From a virus, in the IMG/VR virus record IMGVR_UViG_3300021520_000002, positions 186,001-250,000 of that record: DNA of 64,000 bases, one strand, 5' to 3'. Shown here in pieces: positions 41,556-49,114 of the stretch. Made by a program: the position numbers and the translations under genes. Under the pieces are notes generated by a model. That model was not told where the DNA came from, searched no databases, and saw nothing but the letters and a program-made list of their open reading frames with translations. How positions within the stretch are numbered: position 1 is the stretch's first letter; every line of letters begins with the position of its first letter.

Positions 41556-41882
41556 TTATTGATAGGAATGTAAACCTTTTCCAAGTTTAGAAAGTAGTCG
41601 ATTTTTTGGATCGACATGTTTGTTTTGATTATTAAACATCTGTGGTTCTTTAAATATAATTGGAAAAGGTTTCAGAACTTCTTGTTTAACTAATTTTTGT
41701 TCTTCTATATATGTTTTAAAAGTCATTGGTTTAATTTTAATTGCTGGGGTAACATGGTTAGTTGACTCTTCATAATAAAAACAATCATCAGACGGTGAAT
41801 GTGCTGTTGATGTTATTGGTGTTTGATCTGCTAAAGTTGTCCAAGTACCAGTGCTATTATATCTATTATAATAAGATACCAT
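41556..41882 (-). CDS. Hypothetical protein, 108 aa
   Basis: MVSYYNRYNSTGTWTTLADQ with a Lys/Pro-rich C-terminal half; low complexity in parts. Possibly a minor virion protein; no motif. Confidence 0.55.
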   Translation of the reverse strand: MVSYYNRYNSTGTWTTLADQTPITSTAHSPSDDCFYYEESTNHVTPAIKIKPMTFKTYIEEQKLVKQEVLKPFPIIFKEPQMFNNQNKHVDPKNRLLSKLGKGLHSYQ

Positions 41883-41893
41883 ATTTAACCTCT

Positions 41894-42649
41894 TTATTTT
41901 TCATCAAAACATTCCAATCTTTTTAAAGCTGAATCACTACAAGAATTTAAAGATTTAACAATATCAAAATATTGAGAATATATATGAAGACCATCTGAAT
42001 ATGCTATCATTTCTCCATCTTGTAATCTTATATCAGATCCTTCATCTTCTAATCCAGAATTGACCATTGCTAAAACATATTCTTTTACTCTTTGAAATCC
42101 CCAAAGATTCTCTGGCATACCACAAACAAGATCCCAAGAACGAAAGAAAACTGATGATCTTAATATTCCATCAACAGCTTTAAAAGACATAACTCTCAAA
42201 CAAGGTGGATCACTCATTTTTGTACAAGTATTATCACCAACATTAATAGTAGCTTGATTTGTTTTTCCTTTAGAAATTATTAGATTTTGTATAATATCTT
42301 CAACTTGTGGTTTAATCCATGTTGAATATTTATAAATTTCATTTGGTTCTAATTTATCATCCATTAGATATTTTGCAAAATAAGCATCAACAGCCTCTAA
42401 ATCAGTTGGTCTGAAAGGAGAAGTTTCAGATGTGAATGGTTCCCAAATTGAAGGTGTTTTAATTTTTATCAAAACATATGGTAATTGTAATCTAAATTGT
42501 CCTATATAACTCCCAAATTCATCAACTTTTGAAGCGTTTCCAACTTTATATTTTATACTGTTTTTACTTTCAAGACACAACCACATTACACTTCTCCAAG
42601 CTTGAGCAATAGTAAATTCTTCTACATAATTAGTTTCCCAATTAATCAT
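41894..42649 (-). CDS. thyA: Thymidylate synthase (archaeal/phage type), 251 aa
   Basis: SDPPCLRVMSF carries the catalytic Cys after the PP pair; VFFRSWDLVCGMPENLWGF matches the RSxD...G.P.N phosphate/substrate region; GLHIYSQYFDIV matches DLHIY. These follow methanogen-type thymidylate synthase more closely than E. coli ThyA. It methylates dUMP to dTMP (a hydroxymethylase variant cannot be excluded). Start set at MINWETN, after GGAGAAAAGA. Works downstream of the dUTPase. Confidence 0.85.
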   Translation of the reverse strand: MINWETNYVEEFTIAQAWRSVMWLCLESKNSIKYKVGNASKVDEFGSYIGQFRLQLPYVLIKIKTPSIWEPFTSETSPFRPTDLEAVDAYFAKYLMDDKLEPNEIYKYSTWIKPQVEDIIQNLIISKGKTNQATINVGDNTCTKMSDPPCLRVMSFKAVDGILRSSVFFRSWDLVCGMPENLWGFQRVKEYVLAMVNSGLEDEGSDIRLQDGEMIAYSDGLHIYSQYFDIVKSLNSCSDSALKRLECFDEK

Positions 42650-42938
42650 TCTTTTCTCCATTTTCATATTTTTTTATAACTTCAGAAAATATAACTAATC
42701 CTTTTTGATTTCTTATTTCAACTCTTATATTTTTATCATTTATATGACATCTTGACCATCCACCATTTGGAGAAACTACTGATTTAAATAATATCCCTTC
42801 AGTTTCAATATCTATAAAATTTATTTCAAAATTTCCAGTTTTTTTCGTTGCTTTAAATCCTCGTCTAAGATTCATTTTTATAATTGGAAATTCTTCTTTT
42901 GTCAATTCAACTATAAAATTATTAACTGTTTTGCTCAT
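42642..42938 (-). CDS. Hypothetical protein, 98 aa
   Basis: All-beta, basic; overlaps the thyA start by eight bases. Not recognised. AAAGGAGTAGAA site. Confidence 0.6.
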   Translation of the reverse strand: MSKTVNNFIVELTKEEFPIIKMNLRRGFKATKKTGNFEINFIDIETEGILFKSVVSPNGGWSRCHINDKNIRVEIRNQKGLVIFSEVIKKYENGEKND

Positions 42939-42949
42939 TTCTACTCCTT

Positions 42950-43033
42950 TGATTAATTAAAGGACATAGGTAGTCCTGCCTTGGCGTCTTTACCCTACAC
43001 AGAATGCACTGTGATAAGACCTATGTCCTGATT
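42950..43033 (-). other. Branched RNA element after the DHH gene
   Basis: AGGACATAGGT...ACCTATGTCCT, a perfect 11 bp closing stem, encloses two small hairpins (CACAG-tgcatt-CTGTG and GCC-aa-GGC): a three-way junction of about 70 bases. Followed by TTTAATTAATC, not a clean T-tract. Could be a terminator or an mRNA stability/processing element. Confidence 0.6.
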
Positions 43034-43035
43034 CA

Positions 43036-43959
43036 TTATTTTTCCTTTTTAAAAGGTATTTTAGTAGATATAAATCCAGCTGCACCAGCGTGCCCACCAC
43101 CACCATACTTCTTGGCTATTTCACTTACATCAACACCATTTTGACCTGAATATAAACTCACTGACCAGTTCTTGCCGTCATATATAAATGGTAATAATAT
43201 ATCATATTTATCTGTTCCACCAATTGATTTAAAATAATCTGAATTGCATTTTCCTAAGTTAACAGCAAAACATTTATAACCTTCAAATTCAACTTCAAAT
43301 CCATAAGATTTAAGAAAATCTTTAGACCAACCATCTCTATAAGCAATACAAATTTTTCCTTCAACAATAATTTTATTTATTGTTGATGCTTCATTATTTA
43401 CTAAATCTATCCAAAAATTAGATTCAGGATTTGTATCATAAATTTCACAACCAATTACAAAAGGTTTAGTTTGTGGTAATTTTAAAGTCCATGTATCCCA
43501 ATCACTAATTAATCTAGTAAATTTTGGAACTTGTTCATACATTTTAGTATTAAAAGATTTAACTTCACCTTTACCTTGTTTAGTCATAATATTAAGATAT
43601 ATATAAGTTAAAGCACATCCAGCCATATTAATATAATTTGGATCTTTTTTAATTTCATCGGCACTTTTTGTTTCATATCTAATACCAGTAATTTCATTTC
43701 TAAAATTTTTATATTTATCAATAGAACTCTTATGATGATCTATCCAAACAACATTTGGAGTTATTTCAAGAAGATCTATCATTTCTTCTGGAGAAATTGA
43801 AAAATCGACGATATATACAGTTTCATTAGGTAAGATCTTGCCGATTGGAAATGGTTTATTATAATTAATTTCAAAAAACTCTTTTTTTAGTTCTGGTATA
43901 AATGTACACCAAAAAGCGGAACAACGTCCATCTAAATCATTATGATAAAATACTTTCAT
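43036..43959 (-). CDS. DHH-family phosphoesterase with DHHA1 domain, 307 aa
   Basis: YHNDLDGRCSA (motif I), IVDFS (II), VWIDHHKS (DHH, motif III), DWDTWTL (IV) and, near the C-terminus, KYGGGGHAGAAGF (DHHA1 GGGH substrate loop). Such enzymes degrade nanoRNA/oligonucleotides or cyclic dinucleotides, or are RecJ relatives. Length fits the NrnA/oligoRNase group better than RecJ. Could recycle oligonucleotides or destroy a host defence signal; the substrate cannot be read from sequence. Confidence 0.88.
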   Translation of the reverse strand: MKVFYHNDLDGRCSAFWCTFIPELKKEFFEINYNKPFPIGKILPNETVYIVDFSISPEEMIDLLEITPNVVWIDHHKSSIDKYKNFRNEITGIRYETKSADEIKKDPNYINMAGCALTYIYLNIMTKQGKGEVKSFNTKMYEQVPKFTRLISDWDTWTLKLPQTKPFVIGCEIYDTNPESNFWIDLVNNEASTINKIIVEGKICIAYRDGWSKDFLKSYGFEVEFEGYKCFAVNLGKCNSDYFKSIGGTDKYDILLPFIYDGKNWSVSLYSGQNGVDVSEIAKKYGGGGHAGAAGFISTKIPFKKEK

Positions 43960-44168
43960 TTGTTCTCCTTCACATCTGTTGTTTTTGACTGTTCTGGGAC
44001 TATTTTAATTCCTAAATAATCACTCCTGCTAGCTCCATATTTATGAAAACCTGAAAATATAGCATCACAACTTTCATTTTTTCCAAATTGTTGTAACCAT
44101 TGTGTTTCAAATTCTGTTTCTGGAACAATAAGTAACCCACTACCTCCATGATACATTTCAACTTTCAT
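43956..44168 (-). CDS. Hypothetical protein, 70 aa
   Basis: MKVEMYHGGSGLLIVPETEFE, beta-rich; overlaps the DHH gene by four bases. Unknown. Confidence 0.6.
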   Translation of the reverse strand: MKVEMYHGGSGLLIVPETEFETQWLQQFGKNESCDAIFSGFHKYGASRSDYLGIKIVPEQSKTTDVKENK

Positions 44169-44183
44169 TTTATCTCCTTCTTA

Positions 44184-44498
44184 TTATTTATCAACAATAT
44201 TATATTTTATAAACTTTCCATCTTTAAATTCAAAACATAATGTTTTACGTGGAGAATCACTTATTTCATTTAGATTGATAAAATTATAATCACTATATGG
44301 TTGATTACTATTTTCTACATATTCTATACCAATAGAGTTAAGACATTCTTTAAATTTATCAATATCTCTTAAGTTTTTTGATGCTTTTTTCTCTTTCGAA
44401 TAAAACAACTTCATATGATAAAAAAACCAGAGTAAACCATAAATAATACTCGAAGCTAATGCTGCTGGTAATAAAATATAAAATAAAAAATCTTTCAT
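44184..44498 (-). CDS. Membrane-anchored hypothetical protein, 104 aa
   Basis: Residues 4-27 (FLFYILLPAALASSIIYGLL) form one transmembrane segment at the N-terminus, then a charged cytoplasmic-type domain. AAGGAGACGGAAT before ATG. Unknown. Confidence 0.65.
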   Translation of the reverse strand: MKDFLFYILLPAALASSIIYGLLWFFYHMKLFYSKEKKASKNLRDIDKFKECLNSIGIEYVENSNQPYSDYNFINLNEISDSPRKTLCFEFKDGKFIKYNIVDK

Positions 44499-44526
44499 AT
44501 TCCGTCTCCTTCAATACATTTAACCC

Positions 44527-44793
44527 TTATCCCTCCGTTTCCCAATCTATTGGTTCTATATTTGCTCCTTGACTTTGCATCCAAGGTACTAATTTTTGTT
44601 TAAAACATTTGGGGCATATGTCAATAGTATATTCTTTTTGTCTTACAGTCACTTTTATCTCTGTTTCATCTACTTCATAAACTCCGGCATACCAACTATA
44701 GCCTTTAGATTCAAAACCACAAATATCACAACTTCTTTTATCTTCAATAACCTTTGTTTGACTTGGTACTTGAATACTTTTAAATATTTTCAT
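44527..44793 (-). CDS. Zinc-ribbon protein, 88 aa
   Basis: CDICGFESKG near residues 23-26 and CPKCFKQK near 67-70: a split zinc ribbon. AGGAGGGAAA before ATG. Confidence 0.65.
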   Translation of the reverse strand: MKIFKSIQVPSQTKVIEDKRSCDICGFESKGYSWYAGVYEVDETEIKVTVRQKEYTIDICPKCFKQKLVPWMQSQGANIEPIDWETEG

Positions 44794-44801
44794 TTTCCCT
44801 C

Positions 44802-44978
44802 CTAAGCCAATTCATGTCTTTTTGTACCTTCTTGTTTTAACTTACAATACATTTCCCATTTAGAATAATAAGACCATCTAAATAAGTAAGTAAAGATTTT
44901 TTGAATCCAACTTAATTTTATTTTGGTATAATAGTCCCATTCTTTTTTAGTTGGTACGTAATCTCCATATACTATCAT
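44802..44978 (-). CDS. Hypothetical protein, 58 aa
   Basis: ATG at 44978 after GGGAGGGAAACTAA; MIVYGDYVPTKKEWDYYTKI, aromatic-rich, basic end. Ends in TAG. Confidence 0.6.
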   Translation of the reverse strand: MIVYGDYVPTKKEWDYYTKIKLSWIQKIFTYLFRWSYYSKWEMYCKLKQEGTKRHELA

Positions 44979-45229
44979 TTAGTTTCCCTCCCTACACCCA
45001 GAAAACATATTTTTAAAAATAATAACACGTTTTGTTTTAAAGTTAGTCTTGGTTCTTTCCATTCGAACCATCTACAATCATAATTTTTATTAAGTTCATG
45101 TGGTGAAAAGAAATGATGTTTAAGTTCTTTAGCATAATAAGTTCTAACTTCTTTTTTGTTATCTGGGTGACCACACTCTATAAGACTTATACAATGTTTA
45201 CAGTCACTACAATAAATTTCAGTTACCAT
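44975..45229 (-). CDS. Cys/His-rich protein, 84 aa
   Basis: IYCSDCKHCISLIECGHPDN: CxxCxxC...CxH metal pattern at the N-terminus; C-terminal hydrophobic helix (TLKQNVLLFLKICFLGV). Unknown. Confidence 0.6.
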   Translation of the reverse strand: MVTEIYCSDCKHCISLIECGHPDNKKEVRTYYAKELKHHFFSPHELNKNYDCRWFEWKEPRLTLKQNVLLFLKICFLGVGRETK

Positions 45230-45241
45230 TTATTTTTCTCC

Positions 45242-45409
45242 TTATATATTAATAATTGTTCGAAAAAATATTATTATAATTGAGATAACAAAAATTCCAA
45301 AACAACTAAGAGTTAATATTCCACCTATTATAGATTCTATTTTATATTTTTTATCATACCAATAACATAAGAAAAATAATAATCCTGATATTACTGTTAC
45401 CCACTCCAT
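45242..45409 (-). CDS. Small two-helix membrane protein, 55 aa
   Basis: Start placed at MEWVTVISGLLFFLCYW, after GGAGGGAAGTTTAAA, since a longer version overlaps the neighbour in another frame. Two transmembrane segments separated by DKKYKIES. Size and topology allow a holin-like or membrane-effector role, but there is no lysis gene beside it. Confidence 0.6.
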   Translation of the reverse strand: MEWVTVISGLLFFLCYWYDKKYKIESIIGGILTLSCFGIFVISIIIIFFRTIINI

Positions 45410-45410
45410 T

Positions 45411-45671
45411 TTAAACTTCCCTCCATACACCATTTTCAAGATATCCATGCCAACCCACAATATCTTTATTAGAATAGCAAAGTATAGATGGGCTTGCTGT
45501 AATTGTTCCATCTTCATGTTCAGTTATGTTATGAATGGTTGTTCTTAATCTTCCCCAGGTTCCATTTGGACAACGTAACCACCATGTCCCATCATTTGCT
45601 TTAGCATAGTCACCAGGTTCAAGATCATGTATTTTAATATTCTCATCTGGATAAACTCTTCTACCTACCAT
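45411..45671 (-). CDS. Hypothetical protein, 86 aa
   Basis: Repeated aromatic/Gly turns (DGTWWLRCPNGTWGRL, GWHGYLENGVWRE), like a small beta protein found in many phages. Unknown. Confidence 0.65.
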   Translation of the reverse strand: MVGRRVYPDENIKIHDLEPGDYAKANDGTWWLRCPNGTWGRLRTTIHNITEHEDGTITASPSILCYSNKDIVGWHGYLENGVWREV

Positions 45672-45841
45672 TTTATTTCTCCATAAACTTTCTTAAATTC
45701 TTCAACCATTACTTCTTTATCTACTGGACATGTACAATTTGTAATATGTTCGGTATAAGCTATAAGATTAATTATAGTATCATTATACATCCATTTTGTT
45801 CCATTAGCTTGTTGTATCATATGGAATAAGAACTCTTTCAT
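45665..45841 (-). CDS. Hypothetical protein, 58 aa
   Basis: ATG at 45841; MKEFLFHMIQQANGTKWMYN, then CTC. Ends in TAG overlapping the next start. AGGAGAAAA site. Confidence 0.6.
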   Translation of the reverse strand: MKEFLFHMIQQANGTKWMYNDTIINLIAYTEHITNCTCPVDKEVMVEEFKKVYGEIKW

Positions 45842-46032
45842 TTTTCTCCTTTTTTACATTCATCACATCTTAATACACCACCATCAGATTTATCAATTTT
45901 AAGTTTTTTATTAAAATAATAACAATTTCTATATTCATCATTATATCCCGAGCAACCACTTCCGAATCCTTCATTACCACAATATTCATCATCAACAGTT
46001 ATTTCAACTTCTATTAGCTTTTTAAGTTTCAT
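45838..46032 (-). CDS. Small zinc-type protein, 64 aa
   Basis: CGNEGFGSGCSGYNDEYRNC and CDECKKGEK at the C-terminus; five Cys. Follows the CUA tRNA. Confidence 0.6.
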   Translation of the reverse strand: MKLKKLIEVEITVDDEYCGNEGFGSGCSGYNDEYRNCYYFNKKLKIDKSDGGVLRCDECKKGEK

Positions 46033-46053
46033 ACTTATACTCCTTTTTAAAAA

Positions 46054-46128
46054 TGGTGCCCAAGGTGAGAATTGAACTCACGACCTAGTGTTTTAGAGGC
46101 ACTCGCTCTACAACTGAGCTACTTAGGC
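46054..46128 (-). tRNA. tRNA with anticodon CUA (amber suppressor type)
   Basis: Complete cloverleaf: acceptor GCCTAAG/CTTGGGC, D-arm GCTC/GAGC with a short loop AGTTGTA (one G only), anticodon arm AGTGC-CTCTAAA-ACACT (position 31-39 is a C-A mismatch), five-base variable region AGGTC, T-arm GTGAG-TTCAATT-CTCAC, discriminator A and encoded CCA. The loop CTCTAAA has U33 and triplet CTA, which reads UAG. No alternative register with a sound stem gives a sense anticodon. Confidence 0.85.
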
Positions 46129-46141
46129 ACCGATTTTATTT

Positions 46142-46435
46142 TTAAAGTAACCTTAATTTAGAAAATATTTTTTCATTATCAACAGTAGTTGCTAATGATG
46201 TGATTTGATTTCCTATATCAGGTTCTTTAAATATACTATATTCAATACTTTTCATATCCAGCTTAAATATCCATTTTTCTAATTCTTCTTCATCATTAAC
46301 ACCAAGATAAACTAATGTACCATTATCCCAAGATGTTTTATTATGAAGAAGATATTCAGCAACAGCATGACCAGATTGAACAGCTTGTTGGGCTATCGAT
46401 AAATCACGCCGCGTTAGCACATAAAGCTTCTTCAT
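46142..46435 (-). CDS. Peptidyl-tRNA hydrolase 2 (Pth2)-like protein, 97 aa
   Basis: KKLYVLTRRDLSIAQQAVQSGHAVAEYLL matches the Pth2 start (lysine replaced by TRRDL, conserved QxxHA), followed by NGTLVYLGVNDEEELEKW and EPDIGNQITSLA at the end (usual GxGPTxxxxLA region). Releases peptides stuck on tRNA. The usual C-terminal G-P is altered, so activity is uncertain. Start set at MKKLYV inside the upstream gene's end. It ends 14 bases before the CUA tRNA. Confidence 0.75.
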   Translation of the reverse strand: MKKLYVLTRRDLSIAQQAVQSGHAVAEYLLHNKTSWDNGTLVYLGVNDEEELEKWIFKLDMKSIEYSIFKEPDIGNQITSLATTVDNEKIFSKLRLL

Positions 46436-46712
46436 ATCTTCTGGTCCATTCTTCTTTAATTTTTGTAATGTATTTTTCATTAGCTGGATGATTTTCAGAT
46501 GGTGTTTCAATCTGTTCTCTTGTTTTTCCTCTCAGTTCACATCTTGCAATGTGCCGATGACGAAATTCGTATTGAAGATTATTAAGTTTATATTGTACTT
46601 CCCAACCTTTATTATTTGTTCTATAAGCTTCACTTCTTTCAATTTTTACATTATGAATATCTAAAGCTTTTTGTTTCATTTCTTCTTTAATTTCTTGATA
46701 TACTAGATTCAT
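46404..46712 (-). CDS. Hypothetical protein, 102 aa
   Basis: Charged, helical, with YEFRHRHIARCELRGKTREQ; unknown. Overlaps the Pth2-like gene. AAAGGAGAATAATC before ATG. Confidence 0.6.
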   Translation of the reverse strand: MNLVYQEIKEEMKQKALDIHNVKIERSEAYRTNNKGWEVQYKLNNLQYEFRHRHIARCELRGKTREQIETPSENHPANEKYITKIKEEWTRRYEEALCANAA

Positions 46713-46798
46713 GATTATTCTCCTTTTGATTTTTGATTAAGAGTTCTACAATTTAATCTAAATCAAGGGAGGACTTCTATTACTATTTTTAACCTAGG

Positions 46799-47122
46799 TC
46801 ATAATCTATCACCTCCTTTTTGCTTACTAATTATTATCGGAATTTTATATTTCATAGCTATTTCTTTTAATTGTTTATATCGTTCATGAGCTTTTTCTAA
46901 ATTTTCTTTAGTAGAACTTTCAATTACTAATAAAGAATCATAATCTAAAAATTTAATATTATTTTCTTTTAAATACATTTCTACTATTTGATCTTCTGTT
47001 ATAACTCCATAACTTATCATTAAATCAACATCACATTCTCCAATATTGCTAAACCAATCTTTTGCTTTTTTAATAAGATCATTAATACTTTCTTGAAGAT
47101 CTTTAAATGATATTTCTTTCAT
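46799..47122 (-). CDS. Hypothetical protein, 107 aa
   Basis: Start at MKEISFKDLQ, TAATG-coupled to the upstream stop. DYDSLLVIESSTKENLEKAHERYKQL suggests a small alpha/beta (Rossmann-like) fold. Unknown. Confidence 0.6.
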   Translation of the reverse strand: MKEISFKDLQESINDLIKKAKDWFSNIGECDVDLMISYGVITEDQIVEMYLKENNIKFLDYDSLLVIESSTKENLEKAHERYKQLKEIAMKYKIPIIISKQKGGDRL

Positions 47123-47418
47123 TATTCTATCCATTCTCCAATTATATCTGCCGGTTGAAGACCATAATGTGGTGGAGCATTAATAGCAAAAGATGATAAT
47201 GCTATTCCAAGAGGATTATGAACTATCGGCACAGATTCTATATTTTTTTCTCCAGGTCTATGTACAAAATAAATTGAATCCTTAAAATCATCTTGACAAA
47301 TCCAAACACAAATAACTTTCCATCCACCTCTAGTTCTATAATATTTACCTATTTCAAAATTATGTTGATTATTGGTAATATTTATATTGTCTAAATCATA
47401 TCCGTCATCTGTTTTCAT
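47122..47418 (-). CDS. Hypothetical protein, 98 aa
   Basis: Beta-rich, with YYRTRGGWKVICVWICQDDF; unknown. Next to folE2 and in the same unit. GAGGAGTGGATAA before ATG. Confidence 0.6.
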   Translation of the reverse strand: MKTDDGYDLDNINITNNQHNFEIGKYYRTRGGWKVICVWICQDDFKDSIYFVHRPGEKNIESVPIVHNPLGIALSSFAINAPPHYGLQPADIIGEWIE

Positions 47419-47432
47419 TTATCCACTCCTCA

Positions 47433-48224
47433 TTAATAATTAGCTATTATAGCTTTTGCTGAATGTGCATGAATAGATTCATCATTAACAACTTCAACTT
47501 TAAACTTTAAAATATCTTTAACTTGTGATAGTTTATTATAACATTCACGAGCTATATCTTCAACAAATTTAGAATTTTCATACATCTTTTCTGTAACTTC
47601 TTTTTCATCAGGACGTTTTAATACTGAATAAATTTCACAAGATGATGATTCTTCGGCAATTTTAACTAAATCTTCAATCCAAATAAATGCATCTTCTTTA
47701 GCTTCACAAATAATTTTTATTCTACTTTTTTGATTATGTGCTGATATCTTACTAATTTCTTTACTACATGGACAACTTGAAGTAGCAATAGTTTCAACAC
47801 TTAATCTGAACATATGACCTTTTGCTGTTTTAATTATATTAAACCAAATTTCATATGGTAATATTCCAGGTTCAAAACTTATTGGTGCGTGCTTAGTTAG
47901 AAAATAAGGAAAATAATAACCAAGATCACACAAATCTGCTTCTGTGGATCTTCTTATATTTTCTGCAATTTTAATCATTAATTTACTACTTAATTGTTCT
48001 TTTGCAAATTTCATTAAACCAATAGGTATTCTACTCATAGATATACCTTTAATATCTGGTGCAAGATCAACAAAACAACTAATATTAGCTACACTATGTT
48101 GAACTCCCCCATCTTTTTGTGATATGAATATCGGCAATTTAAAATCAGTTATACCCACTCTATTAATTGAAATTTTATGAATAGGTTCTTGTTCATTCTG
48201 AATATCTGGTAATTTTTTGTTCAC
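47433..48224 (-). CDS. folE2: GTP cyclohydrolase IB, 263 aa
   Basis: First step from GTP toward 7-deazaguanine (or folate). ATSSCPCSKEISKISAHNQKSR at about 147-168 holds the signature CPCSKEIS with the catalytic Cys and the following HNQ(K/R)S segment. HSVANISCFVDL and the Glu/His ligands toward the C-terminus (SSSCEIYSVLKRPDEKEVTE, IHAHSAKA) match FolE2. The start is GTG with AAGGAGAAATAGA. Complements QueE at 15.5 kb. Confidence 0.92.
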   Translation of the reverse strand: MNKKLPDIQNEQEPIHKISINRVGITDFKLPIFISQKDGGVQHSVANISCFVDLAPDIKGISMSRIPIGLMKFAKEQLSSKLMIKIAENIRRSTEADLCDLGYYFPYFLTKHAPISFEPGILPYEIWFNIIKTAKGHMFRLSVETIATSSCPCSKEISKISAHNQKSRIKIICEAKEDAFIWIEDLVKIAEESSSCEIYSVLKRPDEKEVTEKMYENSKFVEDIARECYNKLSQVKDILKFKVEVVNDESIHAHSAKAIIANY

Positions 48225-48225
48225 T

Positions 48226-48600
48226 CTATTTCTCCTTAATATTTATATTTAAGCCAGAACTTATTAAATGAAAATTTTGAATAACATTATTTTTATCAAC
48301 TCTTCCTATGCCTTTTAATGAAAGTGAAAATATATTTTCTTTAAACCCATTTTCTAATAAAGCAAAAATAGTGTTATTTATAGATTCATTAATAATTTCA
48401 ACTTCTGCTGTTTCTTTATCTTGATTAATTTTTGCAATTCCAATCATATTTTTAAATTTTACTGCAAAAGGGTTTTCTTCAAAATTATTACTACTCTCTT
48501 GAGTTATAAATATTTCTTTTCCAATATATTCTTCTAAAATATCTTCTTGATATTTTCTTCCATTTGAATTAAGATTATCAAAACTAAGTTTTAATTTCAC
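48226..48600 (-). CDS. Hypothetical protein, 124 aa, weak prohead-protease-like features
   Basis: NSNGRKYQEDILEEYI and FSLSLKGIGRVDKN echo the NxNGRxYP and VSSRGxG segments of T4 gp21-type prohead proteases, but the catalytic His segment is missing and the protein is short. I regard function as unknown. GTG start with AGGAGAAATAAA. Confidence 0.5.
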   Translation of the reverse strand: MKLKLSFDNLNSNGRKYQEDILEEYIGKEIFITQESSNNFEENPFAVKFKNMIGIAKINQDKETAEVEIINESINNTIFALLENGFKENIFSLSLKGIGRVDKNNVIQNFHLISSGLNINIKEK

Positions 48601-48601
48601 T

Positions 48602-49114
48602 TTATTTCTCCTCTTTTAATCTAATATGTTCATCCATAATTTTTTCAGAATAAATTCTTCCATTATAACTTGTTTTCTCTCCTAAAGCTTTAACTAAAAA
48701 ATCTTCTACATATTTTTGAATACCTGGTTTGCTACTTTCTCTGTTACCGGCAACATTTAACACTTCAATTTTGTTCCATTCAATCCATCTTTTAAAAGCT
48801 TCTTCTATTGGATTGATTATATATGGTTTTCCTAATTTCTTACATGTTCCTAAAGTTAATTTAGCTCCAGGACTATTTACATCTCCAAACCAAAGAGTAC
48901 CTTGAGAATTTTTTACATTTTCAATAGTTCTTGGTTTATACTGCCAATCAGAATGTTCTACTAATCCAAAATCTTTAAGTGTTTGATTAGGTCCTATATC
49001 TGTTCTATATCCTTTTGGTGCGGTTCCCCCAGTTTCAATTCCCAGTTTTTTACCAGCAAGAAGACCTCCAAAATCACCACCAGTTTGACCACCTGAGATT
49101 ATTTTTCTAATCAT
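48602..49114 (-). CDS. SLOG-fold protein (cpYpsA / 'putative molybdenum carrier' type), 170 aa
   Basis: IISGGQTGGDFGGLLAGKKLGIETGG, PKGYRTDIG and, near the end, VLNVAGNRESSKPGI match the nucleotide-binding SLOG family long labelled putative molybdenum carrier. SLOG domains bind nucleotide-derived ligands and occur in defence systems. Start set at MIRKII after GGAGAAAAA rather than MNGEKM. Confidence 0.8.
   Translation of the reverse strand: MIRKIISGGQTGGDFGGLLAGKKLGIETGGTAPKGYRTDIGPNQTLKDFGLVEHSDWQYKPRTIENVKNSQGTLWFGDVNSPGAKLTLGTCKKLGKPYIINPIEEAFKRWIEWNKIEVLNVAGNRESSKPGIQKYVEDFLVKALGEKTSYNGRIYSEKIMDEHIRLKEEK

Noticed and set aside
46713-46798. Possible small RNA or gene
   Set aside because: The 86 bases contain no convincing stem, promoter box or ORF.
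48226-48600. Prohead protease
   Set aside because: Only two segments vaguely match; the His segment and full length are missing.
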